Of a stretch of 64,000 nucleotides of DNA, positions 34,641-45,900 are shown in pieces. The notes beneath the pieces were generated by a model that worked only from the letters and a program-made list of their open reading frames with translations, did not search any database and was not told the origin of the DNA. Each line of letters starts with the position of its first letter. Position 1 is the first letter of the stretch. This DNA is from Lathyrus oleraceus (taxonomy: Eukaryota > Streptophyta > Magnoliopsida > Fabales > Fabaceae), in NCBI RefSeq assembly GCF_024323335.1, contig NC_066580.1, forward strand, positions 261,375,332-261,439,331. The letters run 5' to 3'. A program made the translations under genes and the position numbers.

Positions 34641-35330
34641 CCCTCATCTCCTCAGATGCTACCTAGTGACAGGTACATTTCTGAATTGTAGTCTAGTGTA
34701 CGACTACCCCTTTTATAAGCAGATTCAGCCTAATGGACGGCTCATTCTGCTCAGATACGGTTTAATGTACGACCCAGTTAGACCTTCATCTGCTCAGATG
34801 CTACCTAGTGACAGGTACATTTCTGAAGTGTAGTCTAGCATACGACTACCCCCTTTTATCATCAAATTCAGCCTAATGGACGGCTCATTCTGCTCAGATA
34901 CGGTTTAATGTACGGCCCAGTTAGACCTTCATCTGCTCAGATGCTACCTAGTGTACGGTACATTTCTGAAGTGTAGTCTAGCGTACGACTACCCCCCTTC
35001 ATCATCAGACACAGCCTAACGGACGACTCATCCTGCAACTCCAATACGGTCTAGCACAAGACCCATTTGGATCTTCAACTCAGAGACGATCTAGCGTACG
35101 ATCCATTCTGATCTTTCATCCTCAGCGAAGTCATCCGCCCAATGAACAACTCACTCTGGTATTCAGATGCGGTCCAGCGTATGATCCATTCTGATCCCTT
35201 ATCCCCAGCAGCGTATAACACACTCTGACTCCCCAGCGAAGTCGATAGCATAATGGATGACTCACTATCCGGTCTACCGTATGACTCGGTACGACATCCA
35301 TGTCTTCAGATATCGTCTAATGTACGACGC
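34641..35330 (+). repeat. Longer-period repeats at end of C UTR
   Basis: Three copies of a composite unit of about 140 bp (about 34640-35040), combining GTAGTC-TAGYGTAC-GACTAC, AGCC-TAATGGAC-GGCT and a GGTTTAATGTAC unit. Diverged singles follow, such as GGTC-TAGCACAA-GACC (35048-35063) and CGTC-TAATGTAC-GACG (35314-35329). Confidence 0.78.
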
Positions 35331-35506
35331 ACTCTGAAGCTCTCATCATCAAACTCCCTGGATGGCATCTTTAAGCCCATCTCCATCAGGAATAACTCCT
35401 GACCAGCAAGTGCAAATTTTTGGGCATTCTAGTGTTCAATAATCTTCCACCTCCAGGCCACGAATGGCGTACATACCATTCTAACCCTCTCGGTTCAAGA
35501 ATATTG

Positions 35507-35518
35507 AACAGGGGCAGC
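35507..35518 (+). other. Polypurine tract region of C
   Basis: AACAGGGGCAGC directly precedes the 3' LTR; compare AGGGGCATC in A and B. Confidence 0.65.
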
Positions 35519-37533
35519 TGTCATACCCCAAAATTTGCCCATTAATATTTCAAGACATTTTTCAAGGCATTCCGACTCATTTTTATGACACTGATCTTAA
35601 AAGAACCAAGGCCCAGCTCACGAATGGCTCAATCCAGAAAATGGCCCAAACTGGCCTGTTCGCTACGCACTCGCCTAGCGAACGTTACGTTCGCTACACG
35701 CTCGCCTAGCGAACGTTCGCTACGCGTTCGCTACCAGCTCGCCTAGCGAAGCTGACAGACAACAAAAAATTTCGGGCTTCACTCCGAGCCCATTAGGTCA
35801 TGGAAAAAGGCATTATAAATACCAGCACTTCAGTAACAAAAAGGAGGACGAAAAACAAAGGAATACGGACGGAACCCTGGCATAGAAACCCTGGAGATCA
35901 ACTTGAAGGACTCCGAGTAAAGAAACCCTGAAGGCCGCTCATCCGCTCCGAAGCTACCGCCGCCCAACTTAATCCGGCTCGCCAATTCAAGGTTGCAATT
36001 CGATTGCAAACAGGTTTGCATTACTATTATCGCTTTATTTTCTTAATTTGCATGTGATACCGCTTTATGTTCTTAACTTGCATGTGATATTATAATTGAA
36101 TTCATAAACATATTTGAGGTTTTGCATGTGAATTTAAGTGTGCCTGAATATTGTGAATGCTGAACCATATAATTATGCGTTGGATGCCATAAGCCATGCC
36201 GCAGGTTGAAGTCATACTGTTCTGAAATTCAAAACCCGCAGCCGCTCGCTAGCACATCGCTAAGCGAGCATGTAGCGAGTATTCGCTAGGCCTTCGCTAG
36301 GCGAGGCAGAGGCGAACGTGACAGTCGCCAATATTTTGATTGTTCTGTTCTATGCTTATCTGATCTGTTCTATGTTAATCATGCGTTATCTTGCCTAACA
36401 TTCTTACTACTGTGTTTCTTTTTGCGGTGTAATCTTCGATTACACCCTGATTTGGTATGCTAACCCGTTTGTTGAATTTTGCAAAGGTTCATATGTCCCA
36501 GAAAAAAGATCGCCGTTTAGGTCTTCCACTTTATTTGTGGGATACCCTTGTGGAGACTCACCCTAAATTGCTTAATTAATTTTAATGTGTTAATTTTAAT
36601 GTATTAATTTTAATGTATTAATTTTAATGTATTAATTTTAATGTATTGATTTTAATGTGGAGGCTCATCCTAATTATCTAATTAACTTTAAAATATGGCC
36701 TTTAAATAAATGATCTTGGACCTCTCTTTGCTGCCCTACGGTATAACGGTCATGTCCCGCGAATGTGGGGATACACTTAGCAATGGCCCTTCGAATAAAT
36801 CATCATAAAAGAAATCATGGTCCCTCGGATGTTGCTTTCGAAAATACAATTTTGTCCCTCGATGACCCTTCGATGTAGCCTACGGTTAAATGATGATTGT
36901 CCCTTCGAATGCTAAGGTATCCTTACAACTGTTGCCTTCAATGACCTATCGATGACCCTACGATGACCCTTAAACATCCAAAGGGTAAAATTACTTACTT
37001 CTCAATAGTAAGGACAGTTTTACCCTCATAAGGATAGGAAATGCCCATAACGACCTTAGGAAGGTATAACTCTCAATTGCTGGATCATAACCTAAAACAT
37101 TTTCCACCCCTCACACTTTACAAATCCTAGAAAATCACCACTTGGTATACATTCATACGAGAATCATTACCAAGTTATATTTTTCTAAACCGTTTCAAAA
37201 TCAAACGAGATAAACACTTTGTATACATTCATACGAGATTCATTACAAAGTTAAATTCTCTTTTCAAAACATTTTTAAGCAATTCACCAACACTTTTTTC
37301 AGACAAAAATATAAGTGATCCAGCAATTAAGAGCCCATGGATAACCATGGATACAAAGGGTGCTAATACCTTCCCTTTGTATAATGTACCTCCCGATCCC
37401 CAAAATCTATTGAGGTCTTTCCTGTTCTTTTCCACCTTTCCTTATTGGATAAAAGAAAAGTCGGTGGCGACTCTTGCTATCCGCGACATTGCGATAAAAA
37501 GCAAAATACACCAAGTCAGTTCACCGTATGACA
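35519..37533 (+). repeat. 3' LTR of C, 2015 bp
   Basis: Second copy of 25280-27287 with the same ends. It differs by an extra 14-bp unit, loss of about 8 bp near 36741 and about 16 substitutions by eye. Confidence 0.95.
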
Positions 37534-37538
37534 CTCTC

Positions 37539-38119
37539 CCTACAGACCTAAGATGAATGGGGCTGTTGAAGCTGCTAACAAGAATATCAAGAAGATTATC
37601 CAGAAGATGACTGTCACGTACAAAGATTGGCATGAGATGCTGCCATTTGCTTTGCATGGATATCGTACGTCTGTACGCACTTTAACAGGGTCAACCCCTT
37701 TCTCTCTTGTTTATGGCATGGAAGCCGTTCTCCCAGTAGAGGTGGAGATCCCATCAATGCGAGTCTTGATGGAAGCCAAGTTGACTGATGCTGAATGGAT
37801 TCAGAGTCGTTACGACCAGTTGAATTTGATTGAAGAGAAGCGTTTAACTGCCATGTGTCATGGTCAGTTATATCAGCAAAGAATGAAGAAAGGATTCGAT
37901 AAGAAGGTCAAGCCTCGTGTGTTCCGAGAAGGTGACCTTGTGCTCAAGAAAGTTTTGTCTTTCGCGCCCGATTCCAGGGGCAAGTGGAATCCAAACTACG
38001 AGGGTCCATATGTTGTTAAGAGAGCCTTTTCAGGCGGTGCTTTGATACTTACAACAATGGATGGGGAGGATTTCACTCGTCCTGTGAATTCAGATGCAGT
38101 CAAGAGATACTTTGCCTAG
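37539..38119 (+). CDS. pol: Ogre integrase C-terminal part, separated from B pol by C
   Basis: This resumes B's integrase frame right after the second CTCTC copy. The first codons complete the residues broken at 25279, and the catalytic Glu lies in GAVEAANKN (about 37563). Conserved GYRTSVRT and TPFSLVYGMEAVLPVEVEIP follow, then a Tyr/Lys-rich C-terminal domain with GKWNPNYEGPYVV. The stop is at 38117-38119. An internal ATG at 37553 opens a 188-residue frame, but nothing suggests it is translated on its own. Apart from the insertion the frame is intact. Confidence 0.9.
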
Positions 38120-38158
38120 AAAAAAGAGTATATGCAAATGAAAAAACAGAATAGCTCG

Positions 38159-38309
38159 CTAAGTTGAAAACCCGAAAGGGCGGCTTAGGCAAAAATGAGC
38201 GTCTCGGTGGAGAACCCGCAAGGGTAATCCAGGCAAAAATTAGAGACTTGAAAAAAAAGAGAATGTTTGCATCCCGCTAGATTGAGTACCTCACCCTGGG
38301 GCAATCTAG
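38159..38309 (+). other. Three post-stop hairpins (candidate structured RNA), element B
   Basis: CTAAG (38159-38163) with CTTAG (38184-38188) around CCC-GAAA-GGG (38171-38180). ACCC-GCAA-GGGT (38214-38225). CTAGATTG (38277-38284) with CAATCTAG (38302-38309). Each is followed by AGGCAAAAAT. Confidence 0.55.
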
Positions 38310-39585
38310 GCAAAAATTAGGGATTTGGCAAGTAACTGCATCCTGACAAGACTTTCTGGTTTATCAGTCGTCATTTCGTCAGAGGATTCTCGATTCGTCG
38401 TCAACCGAAGCTTCGGATACATCGAGATTCAAATTGGTAGAGAAAGGATCATTATGTTCAATGTAGCCCTCTTCCAATATATATCACTGATTTCAAATTT
38501 GTACAGATCTATGGGGTCTTGCCATTTGCAGGCTGCCATTCCATCAAATCAATTTGAGCTTTTTGTCCAATTATTTGCACTCTTATTTGTTTCAATTCAA
38601 CAAATGTTTTACATGTTTTAAATTGATAAAATATCATTGTTTTAAACAAATCAAATTTTTCAAAAATATTGTTTTAAACAAAGTGAACATTCACAATATT
38701 GAAAGGATACTCAAGAATATCTCAGTGGTCTCCCGAGGGTGGCATGATTTCCAACAGGTAAGACATTTGTTCATATTCCTGGTTTGGTGGTATCTTCTTT
38801 CTTCAGATCTTTGTTGAGGATAATTCCTCAAACAGAGTTGTTGGTGGGGTTGTTCCCCAGTATAGTCGCAAGCAGAGTGTTGCTGAAGACTTCGTTTTTC
38901 CAGCAGCAATCTTCCCCAGCATGGGTGTTTCCTTGTGAGTTTCGGCGGTTGATTGGTTTGTCATCCTGGTGCCCCGTCACTTTCTCCAGTGGGTCGCCTG
39001 CCCCAGACTTTATTTGTCTCCTCCGCACAGTCACGAGTAGAGCTGTTATTGATATCCCCATCGGGGTCGCGAGCAGAGTTGTTGTCACTCTTCCCAGTGC
39101 AGTTGCCAGCGGAATTGTCTGTTTCCTCAGCACGATCGCTTTCTTTTTAAAGACTCGGTAAGTCAGCGGTTTGATACCCGGTACTTTACCTTTTCCCCGG
39201 CGAAGTCGTCTGCGGAATTGTTGCTATCCCTCCATCAGAGTTTTTCTCTTCAGCAGAGCAGGAATTATTTTCCTATTCAGTGGTTGATTGGGTTGATATC
39301 CCAGTATTGCATCCATCTTTTCCTCAGCATAGTCTGCAGAATGTTTGTTGTGGCAGCTTCGCTTGTTGAATACTCCTTCAATCCCCAGTATGGTCGGACG
39401 ATGGCTCTAGCATCCCGAGAATGGATTGATTTCCTGACTGTTTGTGATCCCCAATAGAGTGGCTTATATTGCAGAATCTACTTGTTGTGATCAGTTTGCT
39501 ATGTGTATTCTTCCCAAGTAGAGTGGTCCGTTGCAGAATCTACTTGTTTGATTTGTCCTCCCTCAGTGGTTTGTTCCCCAAGAGA

Positions 39586-39769
39586 GTAGCCGACAGTTTT
39601 CCCCAGTAGAGTTGCTTATGCAGTTAGATTCTATTTGGATGATATCATTCTCCCTCAGTGGTTTGTTCCCCAAGAGAGTAGCCGACAATTTTCCCCAGTA
39701 GAGTTGCTTATGTAGTTAGATTCTATTTGGATGATATCATTCTCCCTCAGTGGGTTGTTCCCCAGCGGA
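39586..39769. repeat. 92-bp direct repeat, two copies
   Basis: GTAGCCGACARTTTTCCCCA and following sequence at 39586 and again at 39678, almost identical. Confidence 0.9.
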
Positions 39770-40531
39770 GTTATGCGGAGTTTGCTTCTACAGCAGTTCG
39801 TGCTTGTGCAATACACTCTTTGTTTCTCAGTTAACACTGGGATCCCCCGCAGATACTTTGGGACTTCTCTTGTTCCCCTACAGATTTGTCTTGGTGGCTG
39901 CTTTGCCCGTTGTGACTTTCTGTACCCTGATTGGGTTGTTTCCTGATATCTCCGACCCTCTGCTTCTCCAGCAGTACCCGCAGATCTTTGCTTTACAGCA
40001 TATAGATCTCCGCAGATTGGCTCTCCAGCTGGTTTTTCCCCTGGAAGTATAATACCGGGCGTTTGATTCCTGGACCTGTTGTGTTAGAATTGTCTGTTTT
40101 GTCAGCATTCATCAAACATAAATCACGCATATTCATGCATATTCATAAAACATTCAGATATTCATGTTGCATTTCTTGCCATATATCTTTTGTTTGTCGT
40201 GTCTCCTGCTAGGGTGATGCAAATCTTCTTTATAGATCTTCCCTTAGCAGATGTCGGGTGTTATAAATCTCTCCATATAGAGTCAGCCCCATAAGCAGAA
40301 AATGTTGTCTTTCTTTCTGCAGTTCCCCACCGAGATATATCCTTGTGGATGACGGTTTCTTCCGTTTCCTCCCAACACATATATTGGGATGGATTTTCCT
40401 ATTTGAGTTACATCCTCATTAGGACATGTCCTGATTCAGTCTGTCTTTTCGGATTATTCCCGAATTGGCTATTTGTCAAATGTCTTGTGCTTCCCAGTGG
40501 GTTGTTCCCCCAGCGGAGTAGTTTTGGGCCT

Positions 40532-42481
40532 CTACCCTCATACCGGTAGTTATAAGTCCTATTTTTCCTGGCTTTCTTGACAGAATTTGTGGTTATACAC
40601 CTTTTATTCTACAGCCAGAGTTGTTGGTTTTCTACCTAACAGTCGGTAGTTGTAAACCCTATTTTCCTGCTCTCCAGCAGTTTGTGGTTTGTTATAAACC
40701 CTATCTTGGTTTCCCGTGCGAATTTGTGATTTGTTCTATCCCCACGCTGAGTTGTCGGTCTTCTACCCCGTATTCGGTAGATGTAAACCCTAATTTTGTG
40801 GTCACCTCCACCCTTTTGGCCCTCTGCCTACAAACCAGCAGTCGTAAGTCCTATCTTTGCGGTTTTTTCTACCTACAAACTAGTAGTTATAAACCCCGTT
40901 CTCTCCCCTTACAGAGTTAACTTTGTTATTCATCCCAACCGATGACAATTTCCCCCTTGTGGTTATCTTCATCTAATGTTTGATGTTGAGTTTTTCCTTT
41001 GCTTGGATAAGTTGCTCAGATCAGCACTTATATCCCCAGCAAGTCTTTTGTGGATAATTGTCGTACGCTAGCAATTTTATCCCCAGCGGGTCCTTTCACC
41101 TTTTGTCAGTGATTGTGTTCCCCGGATCATTGATTGTCATCAATGCATCCCAGCGAGTCTTCTTTCATTTACCCCCTTTGTTGGTAATGTCTGTTGCTCC
41201 CTTTGAATGGTCATCATTATCTACCTATTCTGGTATCCCGATGCCTTTCTTTTCGGACTTTATCCTATAAACAACCTACAACCCGGTTAAGGATAATCTT
41301 CCATGCAAGGTTATTATTCACGTTTTGACGGCTATGAATAATATATCTCATGCACTCTTCAGTCGAAGCCTTTCGTGTTTTCCCTGATCGAGTAAGATTC
41401 GCTTTTTCCCTTTGCGGAATCGAATATTCCTTTGTTGTCGGATAATTGCCGGATGCTTGCAATTTATCCTTTGAGATTGTCTTTCGTTTACCCAGATGCT
41501 TGGTATCGATTGTCTCTCTTTTTGGTTAGTCACCTATTATATACTTCGGTATCTCTGGTGTCTTTTCCTTTCGAGTATATTATTCACGTTTTGACGGCTA
41601 TGAATAATATGTCTCATGCGCTCTTTGGTCGAAATCCTTTGTTGATCTTCCCCAGTCGAGTAAGATTCGCATTCCTTGTGGAATCGAATGTCCATCCTAT
41701 AAACAAGTCTGCTGTGCTAGCTTTCTTCAGGGTGATGAGTGTCTTGGAACACAAACCAATGCACGACTTCGGATCTTATCCTATAAACAACCTACAACCC
41801 GGTTCAGGATAATCTTCCTTTGTGAGTATTCTATCCACGTTCTGACGGCAATGGATATTATATCTCGTTCACTCTTGGGTCAATCTCTTGATTGTTTTCT
41901 CCGCAGAGTAAGATTCGTATTCCTTGTGGAATCGAATGTCCATCCTATAAACAAGTCTGCTGTTCTAGCTTTCTTCAGGGTGATGAGTGTCTTGGAACAC
42001 AAACCAATTCACGATTTCGGATCTTATCCTATAAACAACCTACAACCCGGTTCAGGATAACTTTCCATGCGAGTACATTATCTACGTTTTGACGGCTATA
42101 GATAATATATCTCATGCGCTCTTTTGTCAAACACTTTGTTTGTTTCCCCAACTGAGTAAGATTTGCATTCTTTACAGAATCAAGTATCCATCCTATAAAC
42201 AAGTTTGCTTTTGCTCTCTTCAGGATGATGAGTGTTTTGGAACACACACCAATTCACGTCTCTGGTCGGTCACCTGTTACATACCCACAACCCGGTATCC
42301 TTGGTGTTCCTTCCTTTCTGCTCCCTATTATGACCTCGGTCCCTTGTGGAGTCAGATTTTTTCCTGAGTTCATGTACCTTTTTCAGGTCTTTCTCAGATG
42401 TTTGGTTGATTGATATCTCTCACCCTTATACCGGTCTTAGATATTCATTCTTCCTGAGTTTGTTACCCTTATACCGGTAAC
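40532..42481 (+). repeat. Stem-loop array of B, homologous to that of A
   Basis: CTACC-CTCATACC-GGTAG (40532-40549), CTACC-TAACAGTC-GGTAG (40632-40649), TCTACC-CCGTATTC-GGTAGA (40762-40781), CTGC/GCAG (40824-40841), CTAC/GTAG (40869-40886), ATACC-CACAACCC-GGTAT (42281-42298), GTTACC-CTTATACC-GGTAAC (42462-42481). Most loops are 8 nt, as in A, although loop bases differ. Confidence 0.7.
41390..42401. repeat. 248-bp tandem repeat in B UTR
   Basis: GAGTAAGATTYG... units start at 41658, 41906 and 42154, exactly 248 bp apart, with a more diverged unit at 41390 (268 bp earlier). Element A has one copy (about 7630). Confidence 0.9.
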
Positions 42482-42921
42482 ATCTCATTTCTTTGGTGCT
42501 TCCTCAGTGAAGTTTCCTGTTGCTTCTCCCCACGAGTCAGCTTATGTCTCTCCAATGGATTTATTTTTCCTTTGGAATTTTCTTTTCCCCAGTGTGAGTC
42601 CTTCACTCCCCAGTGAGGTCTCCAATCTGATTTCTGTTATTCCCTAATCAGAGTCGTGTCTTGTTCACGCTGTGTTAGTTTTTACTATCCCCAACTAGAA
42701 TCTTGTTAGAGTCTCTGTTCCTGGTGAGTGTACTACTCCGATGGATCGTCTTTTCTTCTGTGCGAATCATATTCCCCACAGAATTTGTGTCTTTTGCATG
42801 CATACATTTGCATCATGAGGTCTCTTAGGGACCAAAATTTGTCTCATTACTGTTATTTAAGCCCATTCTACCGCGTCGAGATGAAGATTTCTAAACTTCA
42901 CTTCTCCGGCTAGAATGACCT

Positions 42922-42935
42922 TAAATAGGGGCATC
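42922..42935 (+). other. Polypurine tract region of B
   Basis: AAATAGGGGCATC just before the 3' LTR, as in A. Confidence 0.65.
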
Positions 42936-45900
42936 TGTAAGACCCCAATTTTGGCCCTAAGATCCCTCATGGCCCATATCATATCATGTCATGGCCTCAA
43001 GGATCATTGCATTCCCTAGCTTCCCTCCTAGTGGGTGGGTTACCTTGTGAGTGTGGTTCTTGATCACCAAGCATGTTTTGCATTTGTATATCATTGCTTT
43101 TCATCTATTTTCTAACCAAAAAGTACAAAAATATTGTCATCTAACCATGTTACTTGCAGATGAAGCAATCTACAGTCAATCAGTCAGATCAGTCATTAAG
43201 CAATGGATGGTGGCCATTCTTGCAGAATTTGGGCACCATGTTCATTAATCAAGAGTTCACATGAGTTGTGACATCATTTTGGATCAAGATATCAAGAGGT
43301 TAGGGTTTGGAATTCATCAGAACATGGTTCAGTCAAGCAAAACCCTAGCAAAGTCAACTGAAGTCAACCTTGGTCAACTGTCCATTTAATCAGTGATTTG
43401 ATGGTGGGAATTGGTCTGAGAGGTCTCATTCATGTCCATATGAGCCTCATATAACATGTCAAGCATCCACAATGAAGAAAATAAAGTCAGACAAGAAATT
43501 TCCAGAAATAGAAAGTTGACCTGTAATTGGAATTTGCCAAAAATGGAAACTTCTTGATCCTCAACTTACATCATCATGCAAGCTTCAAATGATTTTTTGC
43601 CCAACATGAAAGTTGAAGATCTTGTTCTCCCATTTCCAAAAAGTCCAAGAACACTCAATTCCCATGTATGGTTGGCAAGTTATGATCAAATCATTCTCCA
43701 AAATTTTTGAACTTCAAAAGGCCATATCTCCCAAACCATTTGGCCAAATTGGGTGGGGTTTTTTGCTACAAGTCACATTTGATGCCCTCTTTCCAAATAT
43801 GTCATCATCATTCACCAAAACTTCACCAATCAAAATGGCATTTTTGAACTAGCATGAATTATTTCAAGTGAGGTGGAAAAATGACTTTCCAAATTAACCA
43901 ATTCCAACACCTCCTACCATTTGAAAATATTCTGAAATTGCATTTGGGATGTGTTAGAGGCCCAAATTCGCAGCTGCACACATCCACCTTGCCACTTAAG
44001 TGAAAATGCACAAATTAGCAAAACACCTCCAATTACCAAATTCTGTTTACCACTTTGATTAACCATGTTTAACCAACCTTAATCACAGTATATATGTTTC
44101 ATTTTCTGCTGAACACAACCCTAGCAGCCACTTTCTAAACAGAGAAAAACCCTTGTTCTCTCAATTTCTCATTTTTCCATTCTTGAAACTTTGCTGAAAA
44201 ATTGTAAAGAACTCGAGCCTTGGTTGGTTGCTGCATCATATACCATCATTTTGGAGTTCATTGCAAGCTTTATTCCACGACTGTAAAGCCATTACAACTC
44301 TGTTTTCATTAAAGCTCCATCAATGGCGGATCTGAATTGAAGCCATTCCAAGGATTCCTGAGCTACATTACCTTATTCATTCATCATTTGAAGCTTGAAG
44401 CAACAACTGTTTTTGCCATTTGGAGCCAAACAACAACTGTAGCTTAACTGTACTCCAACTTTGGTCAGTTTTCGAATCTCCCATTTCTTAAAACTATGCT
44501 ATGCTTTGTATAGGTCTTGCCATGCTGGTCATTTTAAACTTTAAATCAATGAAAATGGTTGTGTATTTTGGAAGATATGCTGACATGAAGTTTGATGTTT
44601 AAACATATTTCTGCCTTGTTCTTCCATGATAGCTCGATTTAAGGTATATGGTTGTTGGATTTGTGTTGTTCATGCTTGGATGATTCGAATGATATATTCA
44701 CTTTACATTTCTGGAATTTTTTTTTTATCACGATTTGTTGAAGAAGATGCATGTCACTGTAGCAAACCCTATTTCCTCATTTGCCCAGAAATCGCGTGCG
44801 TTTTCCTGCTGTTGCATGTTTGTTCTACTGTTTGATTGCCATGTCCAATAGCCGCTTGACACGCATCTAATCAGCACGCTGCGTTTCATTAAACTGTGCC
44901 AATAATTACACAAATGCCACCGGTCACACATAATTCCATTAAATCATTTATTTGTTTTAATATTTATTTCATTTTGATTCAAATCTTGCAAAAATCATAG
45001 CTCATCCATTTTTGATCCAAATTTCATGAGAATTTTTGCTAATTGTTCATCTGGATCTCTAGTTTTTAATCATGATTTTTCCTGAATTTTTGGATGAATG
45101 GATTTTAATTTGTTCTAGGGTTTTGTTCATGTGTCCATTTTTTGTACACTTTGCCAAATCAATTGTGAAATGATGATACATTATCCAATGGCTTCCAAAT
45201 TTTTTGTGCTCAAACTAGACACATTCATGGTGATTTTGGTGTAGAGTTTGTGAATTTATCATTGCTGGTTCGTGAGTTATGATTTTTTTGAATTAGGGTG
45301 TGACAATTTGTGTCACACCATTGATGTCCAACTTCGTGATTTTCTTTACCATGCTTCTTGAACTCCAATTGATGTGAATTTTTGCATGAACATACTCTTG
45401 GATGTCTAGTTTTCATGTGAATTTTCTTGGAATTATTTGTGGCATTTCCTAATTGTTTGAGATTTTCTCCCCTGTTTGGTCATATGTTGACTTTTTCTGA
45501 CACATCATTTCATTTCATTTGTGAAATTCTCATACTTTATTGGATGAACATGAAATTTGATATGTGATTAGTAGACATCTTAAGGTTTCTCATGGTTTTA
45601 GTCCCATTTATTTCTCATATGTTGTCACTAATTTATGAATTATTGAAGTTGATACATGTTTGGTTGACTTCTTTGAGCATGTTTGAACTTGCTTTGACTT
45701 TCTGATTTTCATTGACCAACTTCCCTTGATTCAAATGAGCTGAAATTTTATATGCATGTCATGCTATTGATTATGATTTATCATGAATTATTTGATGATT
45801 TATTGAAATGTTTATGATTGGTTTTGAGTTGAGTCTTGCTGTTGACTTCTATGAGCTTCCATATGCCATGCTTTGACCTAATTTGTTTATGAAATCATGA

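Larger units (their letters stand above)
30235..35518 (+). other. 3' UTR of C, satellite-like, no gene
   Basis: It starts with post-stop hairpins (30245-30415). Unique sequence to about 31400 follows, then arrays of related short repeats to about 35330, split by solo LTR D. The open frame at 33566-33793 is only translated repeat. It fits the known hypervariable 3' UTR of Ogre/Tat elements. Confidence 0.8.
25280..37533 (+). mobile_element. Element C: deleted Tat/Ogre-lineage retrotransposon, nested in B
   Basis: 12,254 bp bounded by TG...CA LTRs of 2008 and 2015 bp and the duplication CTCTC. PBS, a gag remnant, fragments of pol and a 5.3 kb satellite-like 3' UTR lie between. The RT catalytic core, most of RNase H and the first part of integrase are missing, so it must have moved using another element's proteins. 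LTRs differ by about 16 substitutions plus two or three indels by eye (about 0.8 %), nearly the same as B's LTRs. C's insertion splits B's integrase between the second Asp and the Glu of the DDE triad. Confidence 0.94.
38120..42935 (+). other. 3' UTR of B, repeat-rich, no gene
   Basis: Colinear with A's UTR but about 1.1 kb longer, mainly through tandem amplification (41390-42401) and a 92-bp direct repeat (39586 and 39678). It carries post-stop hairpins, many degenerate TCCCCAGYRGAGTCGCC words (about 38840-39790) and the stem-loop array (40532-42481). Open frames here are translated repeat. Confidence 0.8.

Noticed and set aside
41432..42092. Overlapping open frames of 60-126 codons in B's UTR
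   Set aside because: The same peptide recurs because of the 248-bp tandem repeat; no start context or family likeness.
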